A DNA stretch of 64,000 nucleotides from Draconibacterium aestuarii. GTDB taxonomy: Bacteria > Bacteroidota > Bacteroidia > Bacteroidales > Prolixibacteraceae. Below, piece after piece: positions 27,779-35,276 of the stretch. The stretch lies in the NCBI GenBank assembly GCA_026671195.1, contig JAPOHD010000031.1, forward strand, positions 104,831 to 168,830. The letters run 5' to 3'. The translations under genes were made by a program, and so were the position numbers. Position 1 is the first letter of the stretch, and each line of letters starts with the position of its first letter. The notes below the pieces were generated by a model, which was not told the origin of the DNA, did no database searches, and was given only the letters and a program-made list of their open reading frames with translations.

Positions 27779-29479
27779 ATGAGAAAAATTGGTTTAATAC
27801 TGGGGGTTTTATTTATAAGTCTGTCGGTTGCTGCTGAGAAAGTAGAAAGGCAGACGGCACAAACAATTGCATTTAAGTTTATTTCTGCTCAACAGCTTCA
27901 ATTGTCCGACAAAGTTGTGAAGGAAGTGCATAGCGAACAAGTTAAAGATGTTGTAACGCATTATGTAATTAACTATGAGCCGGAAGGATGGATGCTGGTT
28001 GCTGCAGATGATCGGATAAAACCTATTTTGGCATATTCCTCAAGCGGAAGTTTTAATAGTATTGATTTGGAAAAATCCCCGGAGGTTGAATATTGGCTTA
28101 ATGGATATCAAAAACAAATTTATGATGTAGTTAAGGGAAATACCTTAAAAACGATGCATGAAGAATGGAATGAGTTGTTGCTAAGTCAGGAATCGACAGA
28201 AAAATCAGCGAATACATTAGTTGAACCAATTTTAAATGTAAAATGGAATCAAAATAATGGATGGAACCGTTTTTGTCCTGAAGATGAAGAGGGGCCGGGC
28301 GGACATGCTTACGTAGGTTGTGTTGCTGTGGCAATGGCACAGGCCATGACAAATACCAAATACCCGTCGGCACCGGTGGGAGAACACAGTTACACCCACA
28401 GTAACTACGGCACAATTTATATGAACTACAACAACGAAGCTCCTTACGACTGGAACAACATGCCTTTGAATGCCTCAAACGATGAGAATGCCAGGTTACT
28501 TTATCATTGTGCTGTTTCGGTGAACATGGATTTTGGACCAGATGGTTCTGGTACCTTGTCGAGCCGAGTAGTAGGAGCTTTAAAAGAACATTTTGGGTAC
28601 ACAAGCGATGTTACTTATGTCAAAAGACTTGACGACGATAACCAGTGGAAAGAACTTTTAAAATCGGAACTTGATAAAGGGAATGTGTTGATTTATTCAG
28701 GAGATCCGGGAACCGGAGAAGCCGGGCACAGCTTTAATGTAGACGGATACGATATTGCCGGCCTTTTTCATTTTAACTGGGGTTGGAGTGGTACTTACAA
28801 TGGTTATTACTCCATTGACAACATCAATCCGGGCGACAATAAATTCAATGTAAATCAAGATGTCGTTATTGGAATTTCAGTACCATACTTTGGCCCTACA
28901 GATATAACACTATCCAATCAGGAAGTTGAAGAAGGGATGCCTGTTGGAAGTTTTGTGGCCAAGGTTAATGTAGAAGATCATTCTGCTGTCGATTCTTTTT
29001 CATACACTTTAAAAGGAGGCCCTAAATTTCCATCGGGGTGGCAAGAAGCTTCTTTTTACATTGAAAATGATTCGTTAAAAACCAAGTATGTTTTTGATGC
29101 TTCGGTGAAAGATGAATACATTTTAAATATTAAGGTAACTGATCAGGATCTTAATGTATTTTCAAAGGAGTTTATCATTAAAATAAAAGAGAAAATAACA
29201 ACAGCTATTGGTCGTCCTGCTGCAAATGAAATTCCGAAAATCTATTTTAGCCAATCACAAAAATCAATAATAATTAATTCGAATACCCACAACTATACAA
29301 ATTCGAATGTGAGAATAGTTGATATACACGGCAGAATAGTTGCCACAGGTATTATCGATAAAACAAACTACTTGATAAATACCAGCGATTTGAATACCGG
29401 AGTTTATATTGTCGTAGTGGAGGATATTCAGAAGAAAGTACCGAGGTATTCAAAAAAAGTTTTTGTTGGGCAACTGTAA
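27779..29479 (+). CDS. C10-family cysteine protease with type IX sorting tail
   Basis: The 566-residue protein is a streptopain-type (SpeB/C10) protease. It has a signal peptide (1-19), an Spi/propeptide region (about 25-140), and a catalytic domain with Cys181 in AYVGCVAVAMAQ, His317 in AGHSFNVDGYD and the WGW motif (334-336). A cadherin/Ig-like linker (about 370-470) and a C-terminal type IX sorting domain (about 490-566) follow. It is probably exported to the cell surface, where it digests proteins and may supply peptides to the upstream SusCD importer. It follows the susC-operon terminator and is likely transcribed separately. Confidence 0.9.
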   Translation: MRKIGLILGVLFISLSVAAEKVERQTAQTIAFKFISAQQLQLSDKVVKEVHSEQVKDVVTHYVINYEPEGWMLVAADDRIKPILAYSSSGSFNSIDLEKSPEVEYWLNGYQKQIYDVVKGNTLKTMHEEWNELLLSQESTEKSANTLVEPILNVKWNQNNGWNRFCPEDEEGPGGHAYVGCVAVAMAQAMTNTKYPSAPVGEHSYTHSNYGTIYMNYNNEAPYDWNNMPLNASNDENARLLYHCAVSVNMDFGPDGSGTLSSRVVGALKEHFGYTSDVTYVKRLDDDNQWKELLKSELDKGNVLIYSGDPGTGEAGHSFNVDGYDIAGLFHFNWGWSGTYNGYYSIDNINPGDNKFNVNQDVVIGISVPYFGPTDITLSNQEVEEGMPVGSFVAKVNVEDHSAVDSFSYTLKGGPKFPSGWQEASFYIENDSLKTKYVFDASVKDEYILNIKVTDQDLNVFSKEFIIKIKEKITTAIGRPAANEIPKIYFSQSQKSIIINSNTHNYTNSNVRIVDIHGRIVATGIIDKTNYLINTSDLNTGVYIVVVEDIQKKVPRYSKKVFVGQL

Positions 29480-29491
29480 TATAAATCAGTA

Positions 29492-29505
29492 TGAAGCGAG
29501 CATGT
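29492..29505 (+). repeat. Copy 2 of a 14-bp intergenic motif
   Basis: ATGAAGCGAGCATG matches the copy at 6611-6624 with one difference. The spacer also holds a small inverted repeat, GGTGGA/TCCACC at 29529-29549, without a T tract. Confidence 0.25.
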
Positions 29506-29589
29506 AAAATAATTGCTTTCAAAAGTTTGGTGGACATGCATAATCCACCTGTTAACTGACGGACTGTTGAAAATAAATAATTTTAATTC

Positions 29590-30276
29590 ATGAAAAAAGT
29601 AATAACTCTATTCGTATTTGTGGCTACAGCATTTATAGCTCAAAGTCAACCCAGAACTGCTTCTCCTAACTCAAACTGGCCATACTTGTTAGAAGACTTT
29701 AGCCCTTGTGTCATCTTGCATGAGGATGGAAATGTTACAAAAGTTAAGGCAAATTATAATTTATTAAACGAAGTACTTCAATATAACAAAAACGGGAGTA
29801 TAATGAATTTTACAGATCCCGGAGATATTGCGAAAATATCGTTTAATGAATTTGTAATGGAATTTGTAGATAATGATTATTACATCAGGATTAGTGCTGA
29901 TGACAGCAAAATTCATGTTTACGAAAAGAACAAAGGAAATATGAATGATTTAATGGAAAGTAAAGGAGCTTACGGATCATCCACTACAACGGCAGCAACC
30001 TCGCAAAGTATAGATTTAGATATTGGAGGTATAAATAGTTTTGATGTACGAATGCTATGGGATGCAAAAGACAGAGGTAAAATATTCCGTGTAAATAACC
30101 AATTCTATTTTTTGATAAAAAATACAGAGGAGCTAATTCCTTTAAAGAAGAATAATTTGTTAAAATCATTTCCCAATCACGAAAAGGAAATCAAATCCTA
30201 TTTGAAACAAGAGAGGATAAATTTGAGTAATACAGACGATGTAAGAAAAATAACAGTTTTTTTGAATACGTTATAA
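29590..30276 (+). CDS. Secreted protein of unknown function
   Basis: The 228-residue protein has a signal peptide (about 1-20) and no known catalytic motif. Visible blocks include WPYLLEDFSPCVILHEDGN, LNYN-like KANYNLLNEVLQY and a short Ser/Thr/Gly run (GAYGSSTTTAATSQS) near residue 130, followed by a conserved-looking C-terminal segment. It resembles a group of Bacteroidota secreted proteins whose function I do not know. The mature protein is mainly beta strand and charged. It lies 110 bases after the C10 protease gene and could be co-regulated with it. Confidence 0.7.
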   Translation: MKKVITLFVFVATAFIAQSQPRTASPNSNWPYLLEDFSPCVILHEDGNVTKVKANYNLLNEVLQYNKNGSIMNFTDPGDIAKISFNEFVMEFVDNDYYIRISADDSKIHVYEKNKGNMNDLMESKGAYGSSTTTAATSQSIDLDIGGINSFDVRMLWDAKDRGKIFRVNNQFYFLIKNTEELIPLKKNNLLKSFPNHEKEIKSYLKQERINLSNTDDVRKITVFLNTL

Positions 30277-30381
30277 TACTTACGTGTAAGCTTATATATT
30301 GTCGGTGAACATGTACGATTCATTGTACCGCATAACGATACTTCCATAATTTGTCCCCTGCACGCTTCGTGTAACAACGAA

Positions 30382-30780
30382 ATGGGCACCGTTTATGAGG
30401 AAGAAAAAGATTACTTTGTTTTTGTTGTATCGAAAGTTGTTGGTTATGAATTGACAGCTAAAGACGATTATACTATCGATGTAAAAGTAGTTCGAACAGA
30501 GAACACCGACAGTGCATCTGTTAATGTGGAATTGGAAATTACAGAAGATATTGATGGTTTGTTTGCACTGGAAACAGAACAGGTTTCTTTTGAAGCAGGC
30601 AGTTCGGAAGCTTATGCCAGAATTATTTAGTCGGTAGATGCTGCTGAACCTGATCCTGAAAAAACTTATGTTTTCAACCTTTCACTGGAAGGGGAGAGTG
30701 TTTCGAATTTTTACAACATCACCATTTATTCCGCATTTTTGTTAAAAGCAGCTGAGGAGTACATGAACAAAGCTCTGTCT
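30382..30780 (+). pseudogene. Decayed Calx-beta-like lipoprotein remnant
   Basis: An open frame with Calx-beta-like features (VKVVRTENTDSASVNVELEI, then VSFEAGSSEAYARI) is interrupted by an in-frame TAG at 30628-30630. The same frame then resumes with matching beta-sandwich sequence (DPEKTYVFNLSLEGE). There is no signal peptide or upstream start of the expected kind. This looks like the fossil of a SusE-position lipoprotein related to the gene at 24968. The boundaries are approximate. A functional short peptide cannot be excluded but is less likely. Confidence 0.6.
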
Positions 30781-30795
30781 TTCAAAATTTGGATT

Positions 30796-30828
30796 AAGGA
30801 TCAGATTCCTTTATGGGATCAGATCCTT
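30796..30828. other. Imperfect 14-bp stem-loop with an internal direct repeat
   Basis: Bases 30796-30809 and 30815-30828 form a 14-bp stem (one mismatch, one wobble) around a TTTAT loop. The arms also contain GGATCAGAT twice in direct order. There is no T tract, so a terminator role for the converging M1 gene is uncertain. Confidence 0.4.
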
Positions 30829-30839
30829 AACAAATGTAC

Positions 30840-33155
30840 CTACTTCTTCTTTTGTGCGTCGCGCATCGGATTAGAACCGCCTGATCGGCCACTCCCAAAC
30901 CTCGATTTGTACAGCTGAAAACGGGTTGGAACTTGTTTCTCGGGCCAGTAATTGTTGTTTAATTCCGTGTCGGCTGTTTCTAAAAACGGATCAAGTGTAA
31001 TTTGTTTTACTTGTTTATTAAAAAGAAAAACCTTTGAAACTTCTTCGTTATTCCTGCGCCAGATTTCAGCCGGAATATGCTGGATTTCTTCACTTCCATC
31101 AGTAAATTCAAACTTAAGAATGATGGGCATTACCAATCCTCCAATATTTTTAAAATCAAGCTGGTAAAAATTATAATTGCCATTCACTAATTCTTTCTCC
31201 TCGTCGGATAGCGATGACAGGTATCTGTCGTATTGTTTTTTATCCGTTTCGGTAACTTTAAACGGATCGTACGTAGTGTAAAAATCAGCTGCCGCCGGAT
31301 TGCTTGCCAAATAAGTATTATCAGTCAGGTCCTTATTGTTTATGTCCGTCATCGAAATTTTTTCTTCTTTTTCTTTCTTTGCCAGCAGTGTTTCTATTTC
31401 CGGATTTTGTGTATTGGGCTGGTACCATTTTACATTTTCCAGCGAGATGTCGCAGTGATCGGTGGTATAAAACCAACCCCGCCAAAACCAATCCAAATCA
31501 ACTCCCGATGCATCTTCCATGGTACGGAAAAAATCTGCAGGGGTAGGATGTTTAAACATCCATCGTCGCGCATATTCTTTGTATGCAAAGTCGAAAAGTT
31601 CGCGGCCCATAACCGTTTCACGCAAAATGTTGAGGGCAACTGTAGGTTTACTGTAAGCATTACTGCCCAAATTCCAAACCGATTCTGAATTGGTCATGAT
31701 CGGTGAGATAAACTTTTTATCGCCTTTCATGTACGGAACAATGGTATACGGTCTTCCTGAACGTGAAGGGTAGTTTGGTTCCCATTCCTGCTCGGTGAGA
31801 AACTGGGTAAACGTATTTAATCCTTCGTCCATCCAGGTCCACTGCCGTTCGTCTGAGTTTACAATCATCGGGAAGAAATTGTGTCCGACTTCGTGAATAA
31901 TTACGCCTATCATCTCATATTTTGTGCGCTCGCTATACGTTCCATCTTTTTCGGGGCGGCCACCATTAAAACAAATCATCGGGTATTCCATCCCTATATC
32001 TTTGGTATGTACCGAAATGGCTACCGGATAAGGATAATCGAAGGTGTGTTTAGAATAGGTTTTAATGGTGTGTGCAACTACACGTGTAGAGTACTGTTCC
32101 CACAAAGGATTTCCTTCCTTGGGATAATACGACATGGCAAGTACCGTTCGGTTGTCAAATTTTACGCCCATGGCATCCCAATTAAATTTCCGCGAACTGG
32201 CAAAAGCAAAATCACGTACATTGTTCGCTTTAAAAATCCATGTCTTTTCTTTTTTAGATTTGTTTTTTTCGGCCTGTTCTGCATCTGCCTGTGATATGAT
32301 AATTACAGGTTTGTCAGTTGTTTTTTTTGCCTGCTCGAAACGTTTTATTTGTTCCGAAGTCAACACTTCATCTGCATTTTGAAGTTCTCCGGTGGCGCCA
32401 ACAACATGGTCGGCAGGAACGGTTAAATGAACTTCGAAATCGCCAAAAGGAAGTGTAAATTCACCGGTACCCAGAAACTGTTTGTGTTGCCAACCTTCCA
32501 CTTCGTTGTACACCGCCATTCGCGGATAGAATTGGGCAATGGTATATAAATAATTATCCTCGTCTTCAAAATACTCGTAACCCGATCTGCCATGGTCCGT
32601 CATACGATTATTAATATTGTACCACCATTTTACTTCGAATGAAAATGATTCACCGGGATTTAAAGGTTCTGGTAAGTCAATTCGCATCATTGTTTTATTA
32701 ACGGTTGCCGTCAGATCGTTGCCTTGGGTATCTTTTACATGGTCGAGCTTAAAACCACCGTCAAAATCATTTTGCAAACGTTTTAATTGCGAAAACGAAA
32801 CACGTTCTTTCATTACAAAACTCATGGTTTTGTCGGTGTCCGAATCTTTTGCGCGCATGTTTTGGTCGAGCTGTAACCACAAATAGTTTAGTACATCGGG
32901 CGACTGGTTATAATAGCTGATCGTTTCTTTACCATAAATGCGTTGGTTCTTATCATCAAGCTTAATATCAATTTTGTAATCGGCTTTCTGTTGCCAGTAT
33001 TGATGTCCGGGAGCTCCCGATGCTGTCCGGTAAACGTTAGGTGTTGCCAACTCCTGCTTTAGCTGCCTGAATTTATTTAGGTTAATATTTTCTTGTGCAA
33101 AGAGATAACAATTACATGCAATAAGGAAGAAAATTAGTAAATGTATTTTTTTCAT
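30840..33155 (-). CDS. M1-family metallopeptidase
   Basis: The 771-residue protein has a signal peptide (about 1-20) and the M1 zinc site HEVGH (421-425) with the third ligand glutamate at 444 (WMDEG), 19 residues after the second histidine. The exopeptidase motif equivalent to GAMEN is GMEYP (about 388-392). The N-terminal beta-saddle domain precedes the catalytic domain, and the C-terminal region is long. These enzymes remove N-terminal amino acids from peptides and would act in the periplasm here. The gene is followed by a HupE/UreJ-like gene on the same strand. Confidence 0.93.
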   Translation of the reverse strand: MKKIHLLIFFLIACNCYLFAQENINLNKFRQLKQELATPNVYRTASGAPGHQYWQQKADYKIDIKLDDKNQRIYGKETISYYNQSPDVLNYLWLQLDQNMRAKDSDTDKTMSFVMKERVSFSQLKRLQNDFDGGFKLDHVKDTQGNDLTATVNKTMMRIDLPEPLNPGESFSFEVKWWYNINNRMTDHGRSGYEYFEDEDNYLYTIAQFYPRMAVYNEVEGWQHKQFLGTGEFTLPFGDFEVHLTVPADHVVGATGELQNADEVLTSEQIKRFEQAKKTTDKPVIIISQADAEQAEKNKSKKEKTWIFKANNVRDFAFASSRKFNWDAMGVKFDNRTVLAMSYYPKEGNPLWEQYSTRVVAHTIKTYSKHTFDYPYPVAISVHTKDIGMEYPMICFNGGRPEKDGTYSERTKYEMIGVIIHEVGHNFFPMIVNSDERQWTWMDEGLNTFTQFLTEQEWEPNYPSRSGRPYTIVPYMKGDKKFISPIMTNSESVWNLGSNAYSKPTVALNILRETVMGRELFDFAYKEYARRWMFKHPTPADFFRTMEDASGVDLDWFWRGWFYTTDHCDISLENVKWYQPNTQNPEIETLLAKKEKEEKISMTDINNKDLTDNTYLASNPAAADFYTTYDPFKVTETDKKQYDRYLSSLSDEEKELVNGNYNFYQLDFKNIGGLVMPIILKFEFTDGSEEIQHIPAEIWRRNNEEVSKVFLFNKQVKQITLDPFLETADTELNNNYWPEKQVPTRFQLYKSRFGSGRSGGSNPMRDAQKKK

Positions 33156-33201
33156 TATGAAAGTAAACTTGTAGAATTAATAACAGAAAGACTTAGTTTT
33201 T

Positions 33202-33209
33202 CAAAAGTA
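33202..33209 (-). promoter_or_regulatory. Bacteroidota -7 element for the M1 gene
   Basis: CAAAAGTA on the plus strand reads TACTTTTG on the minus strand, a match to TAnnTTTG, 47 bases upstream of the M1 start. A second match, TATTTTTG, lies at 33239-33246. Neither has a clear -33 box. Confidence 0.3.
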
Positions 33210-33317
33210 ATAATGTATATAATTAATCGTATTTTTTTCAAAAATATTTTAAAAACTTTAATAGTTACTTGACTTTTTGTGTAAACAGAATTTTTCCGTT
33301 TTATATTTTCATTTTAG

Positions 33318-33896
33318 TTAAAATAAGGCCCTACCGCTTTCAATCAAAAGAACCATTGAAATTCCGAATGCAGCTCCGGAGATGAAAATCCGCCAAAAAT
33401 TTGTACGTACATTAAATAAATAGATGGTCAGAAACAGGATTGCAAAATAGACAGACAAAATTACAAGCTGCCCCAATTCAAGGCCTAGATTAAAGGCAAG
33501 CAAGGGTGTGAAAATATTCGATTCACGTCCAAGCAGCTCTTTTAAATAATTGGAAAATCCCAAACCATGGATTAAACCAAAAAATAAGGTTATTATGTAC
33601 ACCAATTTATTTGTGCCCGAATTACGTGGAATTATATTTGAAATTGCAGTAAGCAAAATTGTGGCTGGTATAAGAAATTCAATCAAATCAGAGGGCACAT
33701 TAACAATTTTTAAAGTGGAAAGAGCAAGGATTAACGAATGACCGATAGTAAAAGCAGTAATTAAAATCAGGACTTTTTTTAGCTGATCTAAACTATACCC
33801 GGCGCAAAGAACCAAAACAAAAACAATGTGGTCGTAACCATTAATATCAATAATGTGCCGAAATCCCAATTTGAGGTACATCTCGAATAAACTCAT
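33318..33896 (-). CDS. HupE/UreJ_2-like membrane protein
   Basis: The 192-residue protein has about six hydrophobic segments. The HupE/UreJ_2 features are an N-terminal GFRHIIDINGYDHIVFVLVLCAG, the histidine-containing AFTIGHSLILA and a central FGLIHGLGFSNYLKE. The histidines could bind nickel or another metal, and relatives are proposed metal permeases. It begins 33 bases before a divergent DUF6702 gene and lies upstream of the M1 peptidase on the same strand. The substrate is unknown. Confidence 0.88.
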   Translation of the reverse strand: MSLFEMYLKLGFRHIIDINGYDHIVFVLVLCAGYSLDQLKKVLILITAFTIGHSLILALSTLKIVNVPSDLIEFLIPATILLTAISNIIPRNSGTNKLVYIITLFFGLIHGLGFSNYLKELLGRESNIFTPLLAFNLGLELGQLVILSVYFAILFLTIYLFNVRTNFWRIFISGAAFGISMVLLIESGRALF

Positions 33897-33929
33897 AAAA
33901 TTTATAAATTAGCGGAAAATTTGAAGTGC

Positions 33930-34436
33930 ATGAAAATAGAAAAAAAATATTTTATTCTATTATTGTTTCTACTTTTGGGAACGAGTGCGTTAAAAGCACA
34001 TCCGTTTTATGTGAGTATTTGTCAGGTTGATTTTAATAGTAAAACGCAATCATTGGAAATAGCATTAAAAGTTTTTGCTGATGATTTATTACAGGGCCTG
34101 GAAAAGGAAGGGAAGACCAAACTTTATTTGGGAGAAGAAAGGGAAAATCCCAAAACTGATCAGTATATATTTGATTATCTGAAATCTCAAATCAATTTTG
34201 CGGTTAACAATGAAAAAGTACAATACAACTTTATAGGTAAAGAATTGGAAAACGGAGTAGTGTGGATGTACTTTGAAGTGGAGAATGTAAGCCGGCTAAA
34301 CACGTTTGAAGTTGAAAATACATTATTAACAGAGGTAATTGAAAGTCAGAACAATATTGTGCAGGTGAACAAAAACGGTGTTATAAAAAATCTGTTACTC
34401 AATAAAAACAAAACCTTCGATACGCTTGTTTTTTAG
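33930..34436 (+). CDS. DUF6702 secreted protein
   Basis: The 168-residue protein has a signal peptide (about 1-22) ending at an AHPFYVSICQVDFN segment that marks DUF6702. The rest is a single beta-rich domain without catalytic motifs. A TTG nine bases upstream opens the longer frame, but the ATG begins a better signal peptide. It is divergent from the HupE/UreJ-like gene with a 33-base gap, so the two probably share a promoter region. DUF6702 and HupE are often paired near M1 peptidases in Bacteroidota, from my general knowledge of the families. A metal-binding or envelope role is possible but unproven. Confidence 0.75.
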   Translation: MKIEKKYFILLLFLLLGTSALKAHPFYVSICQVDFNSKTQSLEIALKVFADDLLQGLEKEGKTKLYLGEERENPKTDQYIFDYLKSQINFAVNNEKVQYNFIGKELENGVVWMYFEVENVSRLNTFEVENTLLTEVIESQNNIVQVNKNGVIKNLLLNKNKTFDTLVF

Positions 34437-34496
34437 TAATAGTTTGTGTTTTGTAAAAAATACAGACTTGTATTTATTCATATAAATTTTTTATAA

Positions 34497-34877
34497 ATGA
34501 ATCCACTGGCTATTGTAGGAGCTTTTATAATTACCTTCTCGCTACTTGCTTATGGTATAGGCAGTATCTCATTAATTCGGTTTAAAATTGTTGGTTCCAT
34601 TGTTCTGATATTTTTAAGCCTGGGACTTGTCTTTGATATGGCAGCCATAGCTTTAATGATAGTAGGGGCAAGGGAAACATCTTTTACGTTGCATGGTTTG
34701 TTGGGATATTCGGCCTACCTTGTAATGTTGGTTGCTTCAATAGGAGTGTGGCGGGTGTATTTTAAACACGGAATAGATTCCCGGATAACCAAGCCATTAT
34801 TGAGATATACAAAGTTTGCCTACCTTTGGTGGGTAATTGCATATTTTACGGGTAGTTTAATAATTCTTTGGAGATAA
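34497..34877 (+). CDS. Small four-helix membrane protein (TIGR03987/HsmA-like)
   Basis: The 126-residue protein contains four hydrophobic helices (about residues 1-20, 28-50, 60-85 and 105-125) and little else. It resembles the TIGR03987 group of conserved inner-membrane proteins, which have no assigned biochemical role. Landmarks are LSLGLVFDMAAIALMIVG and HGLLGYSAYLVMLVA. It ends three bases before the SUI1 gene, so the two are co-transcribed. Confidence 0.65.
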   Translation: MNPLAIVGAFIITFSLLAYGIGSISLIRFKIVGSIVLIFLSLGLVFDMAAIALMIVGARETSFTLHGLLGYSAYLVMLVASIGVWRVYFKHGIDSRITKPLLRYTKFAYLWWVIAYFTGSLIILWR

Positions 34878-34880
34878 TTT

Positions 34881-35225
34881 ATGGGAAACGATTGGAAAGA
34901 AAGGCTGGGAATGGTTTATTCGACAAACCCCGATTTTCAGTATGAAAAAGATAGTGAAGAGGAGCAAGGCACTTTGGCACCCCGGCAACAGAATTTAAGA
35001 GTTTTGCTGGATAAAAAAAAGCGAAAAGGGAAAGCAGTCACACTTGTAACCGGTTTTATTGGGAGCAACGAAGATTTAAAAGATTTGGGGAAACTTTTAA
35101 AATCGAAATGCGGTGTTGGCGGTACCGTTAAAGATGGCGAAATACTTATTCAGGGCGATTTCTGCCAAAGGGTGATGGATATTCTAAAAACTGAAGGTTA
35201 TAAGGTAAAACGTTCGGGAGGTTAA
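34881..35225 (+). CDS. yciH: SUI1/eIF1-family translation factor (YciH-like)
   Basis: The 114-residue protein has a short, charged N-terminal tail and the SUI1 domain from about residue 40 (VTLVTGFIGSNEDLKDLGKLLKSKCGVGGTVKDGEILIQGD), ending EGYKVKRSGG. The GVGGTV loop is the family hallmark. Bacterial members such as E. coli YciH bind the small ribosomal subunit and affect initiation fidelity or repress translation under stress. The gene follows the small membrane-protein gene at a three-base gap. Confidence 0.93.
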   Translation: MGNDWKERLGMVYSTNPDFQYEKDSEEEQGTLAPRQQNLRVLLDKKKRKGKAVTLVTGFIGSNEDLKDLGKLLKSKCGVGGTVKDGEILIQGDFCQRVMDILKTEGYKVKRSGG

Positions 35226-35276
35226 AAATATTTCAACAGGATAAATTGCATTCTTAAACATGCGTAAATTAAATTG

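Noticed and set aside
30382-30630. Complete 82-residue gene
   Set aside because: The same reading frame and protein character resume after the TAG, which indicates a broken longer gene.
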